64,000 nucleotides of DNA, from contig JALEGI010000010.1 in the NCBI GenBank assembly GCA_022763045.1, positions 44,619-108,618 on the forward strand, read 5' to 3'. Shown piece by piece: positions 15,539-24,550 of this stretch. Every line of letters begins with the position of its first letter. Position 1 is the stretch's first letter. Source of the stretch: Simkaniaceae bacterium (GTDB lineage: Bacteria > Chlamydiota > Chlamydiia > Chlamydiales > JACRBE01). The position numbers and the translations under genes are program-made. Under the pieces are notes generated by a model. That model saw nothing but the letters and a program-made list of their open reading frames with translations. It ran no database searches and had not been told where the DNA came from.

Positions 15539-16610
15539 GTTTGTTCAGCTCGACAATTCGATCGATAGAGAGTCCATACTGACGGGCAATTTTCCAAAGC
15601 GAGTCGCCCTCTTTCACTTTGTGCACGCGCCTTACGGGTGCACTTTTTGATTCGACAATCGCAAGGTTCTCGCCAGTGAGTGCGATGAGCTTTTCGTGGG
15701 CGGCCTGCTGAATGGGCGTGGCGCGCAGCGAGCCGATAAGTGAGCGAAGGAAGGGGGCCACTCCGAGAGCGTTGTAATTTAGTGCGCCAATTGTGCGGCG
15801 CATCTCATCGTCATCGAGCCGGCGCAGTGCATATTTTGGCTCCAGGCGCACGAGAAGATAGGGCGCCATCTGTGAGCTTTCATTGAGGTAGGAGCGCAGC
15901 AGCAGTTGCCGGCGCTCTTCTGATAGGTCGGGTTTGATGCGCTGCTCACGAACAAATTGACGCAAAATTTCGTAGTCCCCTTCGAGCAGCATAGAGAGCG
16001 TTTCCTCCTTCGATAGCGCACTTTTTCGCGAGAGGAGGGTGTAGATCATGGTAAATTGTGGTGTGAGGTAGAAGGCAGATTTGAGCGAGTCGTCTAAATT
16101 GTGTTTGCGCCGCTTCATTTCAAAAAAGATCCCCTCGGGCGTCAATGGCCACCTTTCGGTGCGGGCAAAGTTGACAATAGAGGTGAAGGCGTCAGGATTG
16201 ATTCCAGGGAAGACAGAGAGCTCAACGCGCTCGCCTCCATCTTTATGAATGAAGGTCATTTTACGCTTGTCGTAAACGATACCAGACAGCGCGCGGTTGA
16301 TGTCAAAGTCGTGGTATTCAACAAGGCAGGCGAGGGCCAAGTCGCGGCGCATGTAGCCATCCTCCAAGAGTTGATCAGAGGTGAGCTCTTCAACGAGCTG
16401 GCGAAAGGAGTAGTTAAAGTAAGATTTTACCACGTCAGCGTTGGTTTCAGAGAGGGAGATGGTGTCGATTTTCATCTCGGGAGCGTGGCTCTCTTTTTTG
16501 ACAGCGAGGTAGCTGAGTGTGGCAAGAAGTCCACAGTTAAGCGCGGCGCTGATAATTAGGGCGGCTGTCAGGGTGCGTGAGCGCCTTTGCCACACATTCG
16601 GGTCTTGCAT
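15447..16610 (-). CDS. Membrane-anchored LysM-domain protein
   Basis: 387-residue envelope protein: one N-terminal membrane segment (about 14-36, TAALIISAALNCGLLATLSY), a long helical periplasmic region without a recognised domain, and a C-terminal LysM domain (about 325-372; VHKVKEGDSLWKIARQYGLS, then LNARRYLRPGQELHL) that would bind peptidoglycan glycan chains. It probably participates in cell-wall remodelling or division, as LysM proteins do in Chlamydia. It is convergent with yidD and overlaps it by 92 bases; pheT is divergent upstream. Confidence 0.8.
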   Translation of the reverse strand: MQDPNVWQRRSRTLTAALIISAALNCGLLATLSYLAVKKESHAPEMKIDTISLSETNADVVKSYFNYSFRQLVEELTSDQLLEDGYMRRDLALACLVEYHDFDINRALSGIVYDKRKMTFIHKDGGERVELSVFPGINPDAFTSIVNFARTERWPLTPEGIFFEMKRRKHNLDDSLKSAFYLTPQFTMIYTLLSRKSALSKEETLSMLLEGDYEILRQFVREQRIKPDLSEERRQLLLRSYLNESSQMAPYLLVRLEPKYALRRLDDDEMRRTIGALNYNALGVAPFLRSLIGSLRATPIQQAAHEKLIALTGENLAIVESKSAPVRRVHKVKEGDSLWKIARQYGLSIDRIVELNKLNARRYLRPGQELHLDPPDATDHTSQAAAR

Positions 16611-16668
16611 GATTACACCTCAAAAGACTATAATGCCTCTTTGAAAGTTATAAGGAAACAGTCATCTC

Positions 16669-18993
16669 ATGAAAATTCCCCTATCTTGGCTCAAAGAGTT
16701 CATTTCTCTCGAAGAATCTCCTGAAGAAATTGCCGATATTCTCACCCTTGCTGGATTAGAAGTCGATGCGATTATCCGCAAGGAGCTTCCCTTTTCGGGC
16801 GTGGTTGTGGGCAAGGTTGTGGCCTGCGAGCAGCACCCAGATGCTGAGCGGCTCAAGGTGGCAACTGTGAGTGACGGGAGCGAAGAGGTCAAGGTTGTCT
16901 GTGGCGGGGCAAACTGCCGAGAGGGCCTCACTGTTGCTTTTGCCAAAGTGGGCGCAAAGGTCGGCGAGATCAAGATTAAGCGGGCCAAGCTACGCGGGGT
17001 TGAATCGTTTGGCATGCTCTGCGCGGCTGAGGAGCTCGGTCTAGAAGAGAGCTCTGAGGGAATTATGGAGCTCGATGATCTTAAGCTGGGGCTCGATCTA
17101 CGCTCGCTTCATGAGGAGATTATTTTTGAAATTAGTCTAACGCCCAACTTGGGCCACTGCATGTCAGTTCTTGGGGTTGCCCGCGAACTTGGCGCATTGC
17201 TTGGACGAAAGGTGCGCGCCGCTGAGCTGCGCAAACCAAGTGGCGACATGCCCAAAACGCGCGTCTCTATTGACACGGATCTCTGCTCACTCTACGGCTG
17301 TCTCGAAATGCAAGTTGAGCAGCAACAGAGCCCAACGTGGATGAAAACGCGACTCGAAGATAGTGGTGTTCGCCCAGTCAGTTGGGTGGTTGATGTACTC
17401 AATTATGTGATGCTGGAGATTGGCCAGCCGATGCACGCTTTTGATTTAGATAAGCTCAGTGGTGAAATTCGCATCGCCCAGGCTGGCAGCGAGATGAAAA
17501 TCGAGACGCTCGATGATGTGACGCGTGAGCTTAGCTCTGAGACGCTTCTAATTTTTGACGGGAAAAAGCCGGCTGCAATCGCTGGAATTATGGGGGGCGC
17601 TGAATCGGCTATCTCTGATGGAACGACAAAAGTGCTTCTTGAGGCGGCGAATTTTTCTGCAACGTTTATTCGTAAGACAAGTCGCTCTCTTGGGTTGCGC
17701 TCGGAATCTTCAGCCCGCTTTGAAAAGGGAATTGATCCCCAGGGGCCTGAAAGGGCGCTTGCTCGAGCAGCTGAGCTTCTGGGGGGCAATGCCAGCGCAA
17801 TTCATCTCGAGGGCGCCTTCCTTGACAAAAAGCCTGTAAAGCTGCGCACGGATCGGATTAACAAACTTTTGGGGACGCAGCTGAGTCCTGGAGAGGTTGA
17901 AGAGCTCTTAAAAAGGCTCGAGATGCAACTGAAAAAAAATGGCGACAATTTTACTGTAACTCCCCCCTCCTATCGCAATGATATTGTTGAAGAGATCGAC
18001 CTTGTTGAGGAGGTAGCGCGCATTTACGGCTACAACAACATTCCCTCAAGAGATCCAGGCGTTTGTGTAAGCGAAATCCCCCACCATCCGATGTATCTTT
18101 TTGAAAACGCTGTGCGTGAGAGGTTAGTTGCTGAAGGGCTCCAAGAATTTTTGACATGCGATCTAATTAGCCCGAGTCAATCTAAAATTGGGATGGAAAA
18201 ATCTCTTTTCAGCGAAGAGGGAATCAAAGTTCTGCACGCCAAGTCTGTCGATCAATCAGTTCTTCGGGCGACGTTTTTACCAGGCCTGATCCAATCGATA
18301 AAGATTAACCAAAGCCAAGGCCAGCGCGATATTGCTGCCTTTGAAGTGGGGAAATTGCACTTCAAAGATGGGGAAGAGATTCTCGAAAAGAGCGCTGTGG
18401 CGCTAATTGCAAAGGGACAAAGCTCTCCCCTTCACTGGGAGCACAAGCCTAGAGAAATCGACTTTTACGATTTGAAAGGGCATGTTGAGAACTTTTTAGA
18501 GGGCATGGGCGCTGAAAAGGCAGAGTTTCGCCCTTCAAAGATGGAGAGCTTCCACCCAGGTCGGCAGGCAGAGATTTTAATTTCTGGGGTGCGTGTCGGT
18601 GTGATTGGAGAGGTGCATCCTGGTATTTGTGATGTTGATGGACGGCTCTACTATGCACAACTCGATTTGCACGACTTGATGGAGCACTGCCAACCGAGAT
18701 TGAAGATGGATGCATTGCCGATGTTCCCCGGATCTGATCGCGATTTAACCCTGACAACGCTGCGAGAGACTGCGGCTGAAGAGATTTTATCAAGTATTCG
18801 CAATGTCCCCTCAAAGCTACTTAAGGACGTGAAATTGATCGATCTCTACAGGAGCGAAAAACTCGGCGGCGATAGGCAAAACTTGACGCTTCGCTTTTTC
18901 TACAGAAGTGATAAAGCGACGATCAAGCAAGAGGCTGTCGACCGTGAACATGCACGCCTCTCCGAAGAAGTCAAAAAATTTGCGATCGCATAA
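16669..18993 (+). CDS. pheT: Phenylalanine--tRNA ligase beta subunit
   Basis: 774-residue bacterial PheRS beta chain. It begins with the typical MKIPLSWLKEFI, followed by the EMAP-like tRNA-binding domain (VVGKVVACEQHPDAERLKV), the B3/B4 editing domain, the B5 domain (QPMHAFDLDKL, IAGIMGGAESAI), the catalytic-like core and a C-terminal ferredoxin-fold anticodon-binding domain (PMFPGSDRDLTL). Together with PheS, not in the window, it charges tRNA-Phe and edits mischarged tyrosine. The length is normal. It precedes a lipoprotein gene, as in C. trachomatis by memory. Confidence 0.95.
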   Translation: MKIPLSWLKEFISLEESPEEIADILTLAGLEVDAIIRKELPFSGVVVGKVVACEQHPDAERLKVATVSDGSEEVKVVCGGANCREGLTVAFAKVGAKVGEIKIKRAKLRGVESFGMLCAAEELGLEESSEGIMELDDLKLGLDLRSLHEEIIFEISLTPNLGHCMSVLGVARELGALLGRKVRAAELRKPSGDMPKTRVSIDTDLCSLYGCLEMQVEQQQSPTWMKTRLEDSGVRPVSWVVDVLNYVMLEIGQPMHAFDLDKLSGEIRIAQAGSEMKIETLDDVTRELSSETLLIFDGKKPAAIAGIMGGAESAISDGTTKVLLEAANFSATFIRKTSRSLGLRSESSARFEKGIDPQGPERALARAAELLGGNASAIHLEGAFLDKKPVKLRTDRINKLLGTQLSPGEVEELLKRLEMQLKKNGDNFTVTPPSYRNDIVEEIDLVEEVARIYGYNNIPSRDPGVCVSEIPHHPMYLFENAVRERLVAEGLQEFLTCDLISPSQSKIGMEKSLFSEEGIKVLHAKSVDQSVLRATFLPGLIQSIKINQSQGQRDIAAFEVGKLHFKDGEEILEKSAVALIAKGQSSPLHWEHKPREIDFYDLKGHVENFLEGMGAEKAEFRPSKMESFHPGRQAEILISGVRVGVIGEVHPGICDVDGRLYYAQLDLHDLMEHCQPRLKMDALPMFPGSDRDLTLTTLRETAAEEILSSIRNVPSKLLKDVKLIDLYRSEKLGGDRQNLTLRFFYRSDKATIKQEAVDREHARLSEEVKKFAIA

Positions 18994-19060
18994 ATTTTTC
19001 CTTGCGAAAAAGCGCGCCATTTGTAATTGTATGTTTTCAAATAGATATGAAGGCTACACA

Positions 19061-20086
19061 ATGAAAGGACACATTCCTGCTCTGCTAACAGTTGCTGCAA
19101 TCGCAGTCTCAGCATGTAACAACTCAGGACCGTCTCGCGATAAGGAAATCATCTCAAAGCGCTACATACACCGCTACGGCTATGATGTCTCTCCTAACGA
19201 GTGGGACCAAAAAGAGTTCCCAGGCAAAGTTGTCACTACACAACGTGATGGCGCGACGATTGTACAAAATTTCGAAGCTGGTATTCTCCACGGACCGACA
19301 ACAGAAACCTACTCTCACAGCCACACAATCAAGATTCGCAAGATCTACGACAAGGGCGTTCTCACAAAACAAACACACTTTGATGTCAGCGGCCTTCCAG
19401 AGCGTGAAGAGCTCTTCACATCCCCAATGACGAAGAAAGTAACTGCATGGTTCCGCTCAGGTACTCCACGTTATGTCGAAGAATATGCAAATGATACCCT
19501 TGTTGCCGGTCAATACTTCAACGCTACTAACGATGTCGAATCTCAAATCGATTCTGGCTTTGGTGAGCGCACAATCAGAAATCGCGAAGGCGAGCTCGTC
19601 GGGAAAGAGGTATTCGAAAGATCAAACATGATCTCTAAAGAGACCTTCTATGCAAATGGCAATCCTCGCGAAATCGTCTCTTACAAAAATGGCGTTTTCC
19701 ACGGTGAAAAATCTGAGTACGACCTCCACGGCGCACCCCTCTACAAAGAGAACTGGCGCGCTGGTAAACTGCACGGTACTCGCTCCCTTTACCAAAACGG
19801 GATCGTCTACGCGGAAGTCCCCTACGTCAATGGCCAAAAACACGGTACCGAACGTCGCTACATCGATGGCCATATCCTTTCTGAAGAGTCTGAGTGGGTC
19901 GAAAATAAACGCCACGGCGCTTCTATCGCCTACTGCGACGGAATGACGCGTACTGAGTACTTCTTCAATAATGATAAAGTTTCTAAGGCTAAATACCACG
20001 AACTGCTCGAGCGCGAACAACAAATCGCTACGCTCAGCGAACGTGGCCAAAGAGCCCAATCATTCGATTTCACGAATGTAGAATAA
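19061..20086 (+). CDS. MORN-repeat lipoprotein
   Basis: 341-residue lipoprotein. The ATG at 19061 yields a signal peptide with lipobox VSAC (MKGHIPALLTVAAIAVSAC), whereas the upstream extension overlaps pheT and is rejected. The mature part holds many YwqK/MORN-like repeats: FEAGILHGPTTETY, YANGNPREIVSYKNGVFHGE, WRAGKLHGTRSLYQNG, YVNGQKHGTERRY. Probably an envelope scaffold or adhesin-like protein. It follows pheT after 67 bases and is closed by a hairpin terminator. Confidence 0.82.
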   Translation: MKGHIPALLTVAAIAVSACNNSGPSRDKEIISKRYIHRYGYDVSPNEWDQKEFPGKVVTTQRDGATIVQNFEAGILHGPTTETYSHSHTIKIRKIYDKGVLTKQTHFDVSGLPEREELFTSPMTKKVTAWFRSGTPRYVEEYANDTLVAGQYFNATNDVESQIDSGFGERTIRNREGELVGKEVFERSNMISKETFYANGNPREIVSYKNGVFHGEKSEYDLHGAPLYKENWRAGKLHGTRSLYQNGIVYAEVPYVNGQKHGTERRYIDGHILSEESEWVENKRHGASIAYCDGMTRTEYFFNNDKVSKAKYHELLEREQQIATLSERGQRAQSFDFTNVE

Positions 20087-20094
20087 GTTCCCTC

Positions 20095-20140
20095 AAACCT
20101 GGGTGGCTCGCCACCTCCTCGAGTCACCCGGGTTTCCCTT
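20095..20140 (+). terminator. Hairpin terminator after the MORN lipoprotein gene
   Basis: AAACCTGGGTG (20095-20105) pairs with CACCCGGGTTT (20125-20135), with one G-T wobble, followed by a short pyrimidine run (CCCTT). A smaller hairpin (GGTGG/CCACC) sits inside. Confidence 0.65.
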
Positions 20141-20142
20141 AA

Positions 20143-20302
20143 CAATGCAATGCGGAAAAATTGAATTTGGCGATCGTTTTTTCGGGACGCTTCTAAGCGT
20201 TGCTCTCCTCAACCAACCCCTTTAGGGTTGGCCTTCGTCGTTTAACACTTACCTGCGCTCCAAAAAAAACGCCGCCAAATCCAATTTTTCCGCATTACAT
20301 TG
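20143..20302 (-). repeat. Structured intergenic repeat, copy B, with long terminal inverted repeats
   Basis: The ends of this 160-base unit are a roughly 48-base imperfect inverted repeat: CAATGCAATGCGGAAAAATT at the left and, on the other strand, CAATGTAATGCGGAAAAATT at the right, continuing through ATTTGGCG and a GTTTTTT tract. Read on the minus strand the centre carries CGACGAAGG, the hairpin CCAACCC/GGGTTGG, and TTGAGGAGAG, closed by AAGTGTT/AACGCTT, the same loop motif as copies A1, C and E2. The whole can fold as one long stem. It fills most of the 20087-20415 gap. Confidence 0.78.
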
Positions 20303-20313
20303 TTTGTCAATCT

Positions 20314-20360
20314 GCTGGCTTTACATGGAGAAAAAGGTAGCTTGTAAAGCGGCTTTACAG
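20314..20360 (-). repeat. TGTAAAGC module next to copy B
   Basis: Read on the minus strand: CTGTAAAGCCGCTTTACAAG, then CTACCTTTTTCTCC and ATGTAAAGCCAG. The same arrangement occurs on the plus strand at 36547-36592, so it is a conserved module rather than an isolated palindrome. Confidence 0.75.
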
Positions 20361-20415
20361 ACATTAAAGAATATATAAAGAGAAAGAATTTGCAGAGTGG
20401 GGTATATTGCTGGGT

Positions 20416-21048
20416 ATGAAGAAGATTGCAATTACTGGTGTTTCTAAAGGCCTCGGATATGCTCTCGCGGTGAAGCTGTGCGAGATGGACCACGATGTGT
20501 TCGGCTGCGCGCGCAGCGAGGTGACGGGTCCTTTTCACTCGGATGTCGTTGATGTCTGCGATGAGGAGGCTGTTCTCCGATGGGCTGATAAGATTGGCGG
20601 GATGGATATCCTGGTCAATAACGCTTCGATCATCAATCGACGGGTGCCGGTAGGAGAGCTCTCGCGCGAGGAGTTTGCGCGGGTGATTGAGGTGAACTTG
20701 GTGGCGGTGTATGGCTGCATTCGGGCCTTTCTTCCTAAGATGCACAAGGGCGGTATAATTGTGAATGTGAGCTCAGGTTGGGGCAAGGTGGGCTTTGAGG
20801 GCCTCTCCCCCTATTGCGCATCTAAATTTGGGATTGAGGGCATGACTCAATCAATAGCAATGGAGCTCAACGGGGTGGGGATGGTGAGTCTCGATCCGGG
20901 CGGTGGATTGAAGACGCAGATGCTGGCCTCCTGCCTTCCTGAAGCGCACGCAAGCGCGCGCACGCCTGAGGCGTGGGCCGAAGTGGCAGCTCCTTTGATT
21001 TTGGGTTTGAACACCAATGACAATGGCGCTTCGATCACTTGTCCTTAG
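20416..21048 (+). CDS. Short-chain dehydrogenase/reductase
   Basis: About 210-residue SDR enzyme. The Rossmann motif ITGVSKGLG is at the N-terminus, followed by LVNNAS, the catalytic serine in VNVSSG and the YCASK motif (Y...K); a C-terminal PGG loop replaces the usual PG.v.T. It would use NAD(P)H on an unknown substrate. The ATG at 20416 is taken; an upstream TTG at 20407 is also in frame. It stands alone between repeat copy B and a small convergent lipoprotein gene, which it overlaps by four bases. Confidence 0.85.
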   Translation: MKKIAITGVSKGLGYALAVKLCEMDHDVFGCARSEVTGPFHSDVVDVCDEEAVLRWADKIGGMDILVNNASIINRRVPVGELSREEFARVIEVNLVAVYGCIRAFLPKMHKGGIIVNVSSGWGKVGFEGLSPYCASKFGIEGMTQSIAMELNGVGMVSLDPGGGLKTQMLASCLPEAHASARTPEAWAEVAAPLILGLNTNDNGASITCP

Positions 21049-21203
21049 ATGCTCGCTTTTTGTTCGCTCTGTGGGCTTTCTTTCACAAAATACTTGGTGT
21101 CTTCTATATCAGCCTCTTCTTGAGGTTGGCACGATGTTGCAAGTAGCAAGAGAAGAACTAGAGGCAATAGTAGTATTGTTTTTGACAATCTATAAAGTAT
21201 CAT
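21045..21203 (-). CDS. Small lipoprotein
   Basis: A 52-residue frame: MILYRLSKTI, then a leucine-rich hydrophobic core and a lipobox-like ATSC with C25, then a short acidic/polar tail (QPQEEADIEDTKYFVKE). An AGGG ribosome site lies upstream. The signal peptide plus lipid anchor occupies half the protein, as in many small chlamydial lipoproteins. It lies downstream of trhO on the same strand, with a hairpin (CTGTTAATA/TATTAACAG, 21214-21239) between them. Confidence 0.6.
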   Translation of the reverse strand: MILYRLSKTILLLPLVLLLLLATSCQPQEEADIEDTKYFVKESPQSEQKASI

Positions 21204-21246
21204 AATTTGAACCCTGTTAATATTTAGTTTTATTAACAGGATTAAA

Positions 21247-22179
21247 TTATTTTCTCAACTTGCGAAATGGCTTGGGATTGTCTGTCTCTTGAAAGGGACG
21301 GACGTTAGGCGCTGATTCGCAGGAGCTTTGGCAGCAGCCTTTGTGAGTAGAGACGCACTGCTTGCAGGCTAAAAAGAGTTCATTGCAGTCCATATTGGCG
21401 CAATTGTAGTAGGTGTCTGTAGGAGTGTCACAAAAGTGGCAGTGGGAGATGGTCTCGGTGTTGTCCTCGGAAATGGGGGTCACAAGGCGATCGTCAAAGA
21501 CAAAGAGCTTACCGCGCCAGTGCTTAGCGCCCTGCTTTTGACCATATTTGATCACACCACCTTGGAGTTGAAAGACGTTCTCAAAGCCCTCTTTTTTCAT
21601 AAGCGCTGAGTAGAGCTCGCAGCGAATCCCACCAGTGCAGTACATCATGACTTTGGTTTTTGAGGGGTCGCGCTCAGATTTGAGATTGCGGGCATATTCG
21701 GGAAATTCGCGAAAGGTGTCGAGATCGGGCAGCTCAGCTCCCTCAAAGTGGCCCACTTCCCACTCATAGCGGTTGCGCACATCGACAATTATGGTGTCGT
21801 CATCTTTATTCTCAATCATCTGAGCCCACTGCTCAGGAGAGACATGATCGCCCCCATCTTGCGCCTCAGCCTCTTCGCCCATGGCTACGAGAGTGCGGTG
21901 CTTTACGGTCATTTTAGCAAAGGCGTGCTCAGTATGATGGTGAATTTTAAATTCAATTTCTGGATATCGAGTGTGTAGCCAGGCTTGATAAGCGTTTGAA
22001 GACTCTGGTGAGGCGCTCATTTGGCCATTAATCCCCTTATTCGAGATGTAAATGCGCCCTTTAACGTCTTGAGTTTTAAAAAATTCTTTGTGATTTTTCA
22101 CCTCGAGATCGGGATCTTCGATGGTTCCAAAATAATAGTAGGCTAAGACTTCGTATTCCATGGTTGAAGATGTTAACAT
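21247..22179 (-). CDS. trhO: tRNA uridine(34) hydroxylase, rhodanese family
   Basis: 310-residue TrhO/YceA-family protein (formerly UPF0176). An acylphosphatase-like N-domain (YYFGTIEDPD...GRIYISNKGINGQ) precedes a rhodanese domain with the active loop YCTGGIRCE, then a cysteine-rich tail (CHFCDTPTDTYYNCANMDC and further CxxC) typical of the longer members. It hydroxylates uridine 34 of some tRNAs. The start is either ATG at 22179 or 22161 (MEYEVLAYY); neither has a clear ribosome site. It is divergent from rpsD. Confidence 0.9.
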   Translation of the reverse strand: MLTSSTMEYEVLAYYYFGTIEDPDLEVKNHKEFFKTQDVKGRIYISNKGINGQMSASPESSNAYQAWLHTRYPEIEFKIHHHTEHAFAKMTVKHRTLVAMGEEAEAQDGGDHVSPEQWAQMIENKDDDTIIVDVRNRYEWEVGHFEGAELPDLDTFREFPEYARNLKSERDPSKTKVMMYCTGGIRCELYSALMKKEGFENVFQLQGGVIKYGQKQGAKHWRGKLFVFDDRLVTPISEDNTETISHCHFCDTPTDTYYNCANMDCNELFLACKQCVSTHKGCCQSSCESAPNVRPFQETDNPKPFRKLRK

Positions 22180-22255
22180 AAGTCATAGATTTTCTTGAAC
22201 GAAAAGATGAAACGCTGTATGATTTCTCTCAAATTGTTGTTTGCATAGGAGAAAG

Positions 22256-22876
22256 ATGGCACGCTACACTGGACCAAAAAACCGCATTGCTCGTCGGTTT
22301 GGTATCAATATTTTCGGTAGAAAACGCAATCCGCTTATTCACAAGCCCAATCCACCTGGGGTCCACGGTGCGATGCGTAAGAAAAAGTCTGACTACGGTC
22401 TGCAGCTCGATGAGCAGCAGAAGCTAAAAGCCGCATTCGGGATGATCTCTCGCAAGATGCTGCTTCGCTACTACAAAGAGTCAATGACTGAAAAAGGCAA
22501 CACCGCTCACCTTCTTCTTGAGAAGCTCGAGTGCCGCCTTGACAATATCGTCTACCGCCTCAAGTTTGCTCAGACAATTTTCCACGCCCAGCAGCTCGTT
22601 GCTCACGGTCACGTTCTCGTTAACGGCAAGCGCGTCAACGTTCGCTCATTCCAAGTGAAACCAGGCATGGAAATCTCAATCCGCACGAAGTCTCATAACA
22701 ACAAGCTCATCCAAGAGGCCCTCGCTAACAAGGCCCGCGAGCTTCCTGAGTACCTCGAGCTAGATGAGAAAGCCTTCAAAGGTAAGCTTATTGTCAAGCC
22801 TGAGCACGACCAAATTCAACTCGCTCTTCCCGTCAATGTCCCACTCGTTTGTGAGTTCTTGGCACACACAACATGA
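22256..22876 (+). CDS. rpsD: 30S ribosomal protein S4
   Basis: 206-residue S4. It starts [20 protein letters not shown]; the frame upstream to 22241 begins with TTG and is rejected. The S4 RNA-binding domain is clear ([32 protein letters not shown]). It nucleates 30S assembly and usually autoregulates. Codon use and the GGAGAAAG site fit a highly expressed gene. Its TGA overlaps the ATG of the SET-domain gene (ATGA), coupling their translation, which is unusual. Confidence 0.97.
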   Translation: MARYTGPKNRIARRFGINIFGRKRNPLIHKPNPPGVHGAMRKKKSDYGLQLDEQQKLKAAFGMISRKMLLRYYKESMTEKGNTAHLLLEKLECRLDNIVYRLKFAQTIFHAQQLVAHGHVLVNGKRVNVRSFQVKPGMEISIRTKSHNNKLIQEALANKARELPEYLELDEKAFKGKLIVKPEHDQIQLALPVNVPLVCEFLAHTT

Positions 22877-23496
22877 TGATCGAGTTCTTAGGTAAGGGTG
22901 AGACGCAATCAAGCGTGATCACCCTCCAACAACTGGAGAAACTCATCGGCTTTCGCTATGTTGAGTTTCTCGAATTCATTTCCAAAGACATCCACGACCG
23001 CGTCGTCTCTCACGCCACACCTACAGAAAACCATCTCTCATTTGGAGACACCTACCGCGAGGCCATTTGCCTCGGCGCTCTCGCCCCCGTCTCCGTCAGA
23101 TGGATCAACGATGAGGTGGGCTTCGGTCTCTTCGCGGCCACAGAAATCCACAAAGGCGCCTTCATCGGTGAGTACACGGGAGTTGTTAGAGAAAACAACG
23201 ACCACCTGAAGATGTCCAACTATCTTTTTGGCTACCCTGTCAATGACGACATCGATCGTCCCCTCGTTATCGACGCTGAAAATGGCAATCTCACGCGCTT
23301 TATCAACCACAGCTACTCCCCGAATCTAGAAAAGGGCTACGCCTACTGCAACGGAATGTTTCATATGGTCCTCTATGCAGGACGCACAATCCAACCGGGT
23401 GAGCAGCTGTTCTACGACTACGGCCAGACCTACTGGCGCATACGCTCAAAACCGGAGGCATTCACACATGGCAACAACAACAGCAACCGAATATAA
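22873..23496 (+). CDS. SET-domain protein (candidate lysine methyltransferase effector)
   Basis: 207-residue protein with a complete SET domain: GFGLFA (83-88) for the S-adenosylmethionine entry motif, NHSYSPN within [10 protein letters not shown] (142-151), and the catalytic tyrosine motif FYDYG (180-184). There is no post-SET cysteine cluster. C. trachomatis NUE, a secreted SET protein that methylates host histones, is the nearest functional precedent; whether this is its orthologue cannot be told. The gene is coupled to rpsD and overlaps the next gene by 29 bases, so a role in methylating a bacterial protein is also possible. Confidence 0.85.
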   Translation: MMIEFLGKGETQSSVITLQQLEKLIGFRYVEFLEFISKDIHDRVVSHATPTENHLSFGDTYREAICLGALAPVSVRWINDEVGFGLFAATEIHKGAFIGEYTGVVRENNDHLKMSNYLFGYPVNDDIDRPLVIDAENGNLTRFINHSYSPNLEKGYAYCNGMFHMVLYAGRTIQPGEQLFYDYGQTYWRIRSKPEAFTHGNNNSNRI

Positions 23497-24535
23497 ATTT
23501 ACAACTTTCACGACGACTTCAACAATTGGGGCCCCTGTCTTTCACAATTGCCTTCCTGATAATCAGGTAGGAGTCCACGCACCGATGGCCGAAGAAATAA
23601 GAGTCATGAAGTATGGCAGATCAAAGCTCAAAACGATTGCTAGATTTTCTCCGGGTTTCACCCCCTATGGGGTTGCTTGGACTGGAAGATCAGCCTACCT
23701 AGTCCTTGGAGATCAAAAGATCTCTCTATCAAGGGAAGAGGATGGGGTCATTTCTCATAAAGTCTTTGACCTAGGATCCCCCTACTCACATACACTCTCT
23801 TCTGAGTGCAATAATCATTTTGTTGCTGTAAAAAAAACAGGTGGATTTGCAATTTTACGCATTCACTCAGACTCTGAATTAGCGATCACTCACTACGATC
23901 ACGAATGCACCCATGTCACATGGGACGGGACAACGGCAATCATTTATGGCAAAGAGCGGGCGGTGGCTATTGCTGAAGACAATAGTGAAACCTTGTTTGA
24001 GCTGCCTGAACCGGTAACTGGAGAGGTAACAGATTTTCAATCTCTTCCAGGAAAAAAGTTCATTTACCGTAGACCGACCCGTGAAATTTTCCATGTTCAA
24101 CTTGGTGGTGCAGTAAAAAAACTCGCAGACAATGTAAACGGGCTTTTTCAATTCCCAGGCGACCCAAAAGCAGCAATAACCCTAGCTGGATCGCTCTCTG
24201 AGCCTAAGCTAGCGCGCATAGAGATTGATAGTGGTGAAACAATGGAATATACCTTAAGAGATCTCTCACATGGAGCTGGCTCTTTGCAAATTGGTCATCT
24301 GATAGATAGGCGACAATTTGTCGTCCTCTACGGTCTAAACACAGCTCCTCATCTAGATCTTTTCGCAATAGGTCGTTCAGAACCTCTTGAGTGCTTTGAT
24401 GTCTTTAAAGGTCCACATCGCATGCATATACCACCTGGAGAAACCCATATCAATTTTACACCGATTGGACCTGTATCCCATGCGCATGCTTCTCGTTTGG
24501 TTTTACCCGCTGTTGAATCAAAAGAAGATGAGTGA
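23468..24535 (+). CDS. Hypothetical protein, probable beta-propeller-like fold
   Basis: 355-residue protein. The ATG at 23468 follows a threonine-rich start ([20 protein letters not shown]) that resembles a flexible secretion leader; the longer frame runs inside the SET gene and is rejected. The body alternates short hydrophobic strands and turns (YGVAWTGRSAYLVLG, HVTWDGTTAIIYG, KKFIYRRPTREIFHV, RQFVVLYGLNTAPHLDLFA) in a way that suggests a WD40/beta-propeller-like fold. No family is recognised. It is co-transcribed with the SET gene, so the two may work together. Confidence 0.6.
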   Translation: MATTTATEYKFTTFTTTSTIGAPVFHNCLPDNQVGVHAPMAEEIRVMKYGRSKLKTIARFSPGFTPYGVAWTGRSAYLVLGDQKISLSREEDGVISHKVFDLGSPYSHTLSSECNNHFVAVKKTGGFAILRIHSDSELAITHYDHECTHVTWDGTTAIIYGKERAVAIAEDNSETLFELPEPVTGEVTDFQSLPGKKFIYRRPTREIFHVQLGGAVKKLADNVNGLFQFPGDPKAAITLAGSLSEPKLARIEIDSGETMEYTLRDLSHGAGSLQIGHLIDRRQFVVLYGLNTAPHLDLFAIGRSEPLECFDVFKGPHRMHIPPGETHINFTPIGPVSHAHASRLVLPAVESKEDE

Positions 24536-24550
24536 TAAAATTCCTTGGAG

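Noticed and set aside
20095..20140. Further degenerate copy of the structured repeat, because CTCCTCGAG occurs in the loop
   Set aside because: The GACGA counterpart and the framing blocks are missing; it is better explained as a terminator hairpin.
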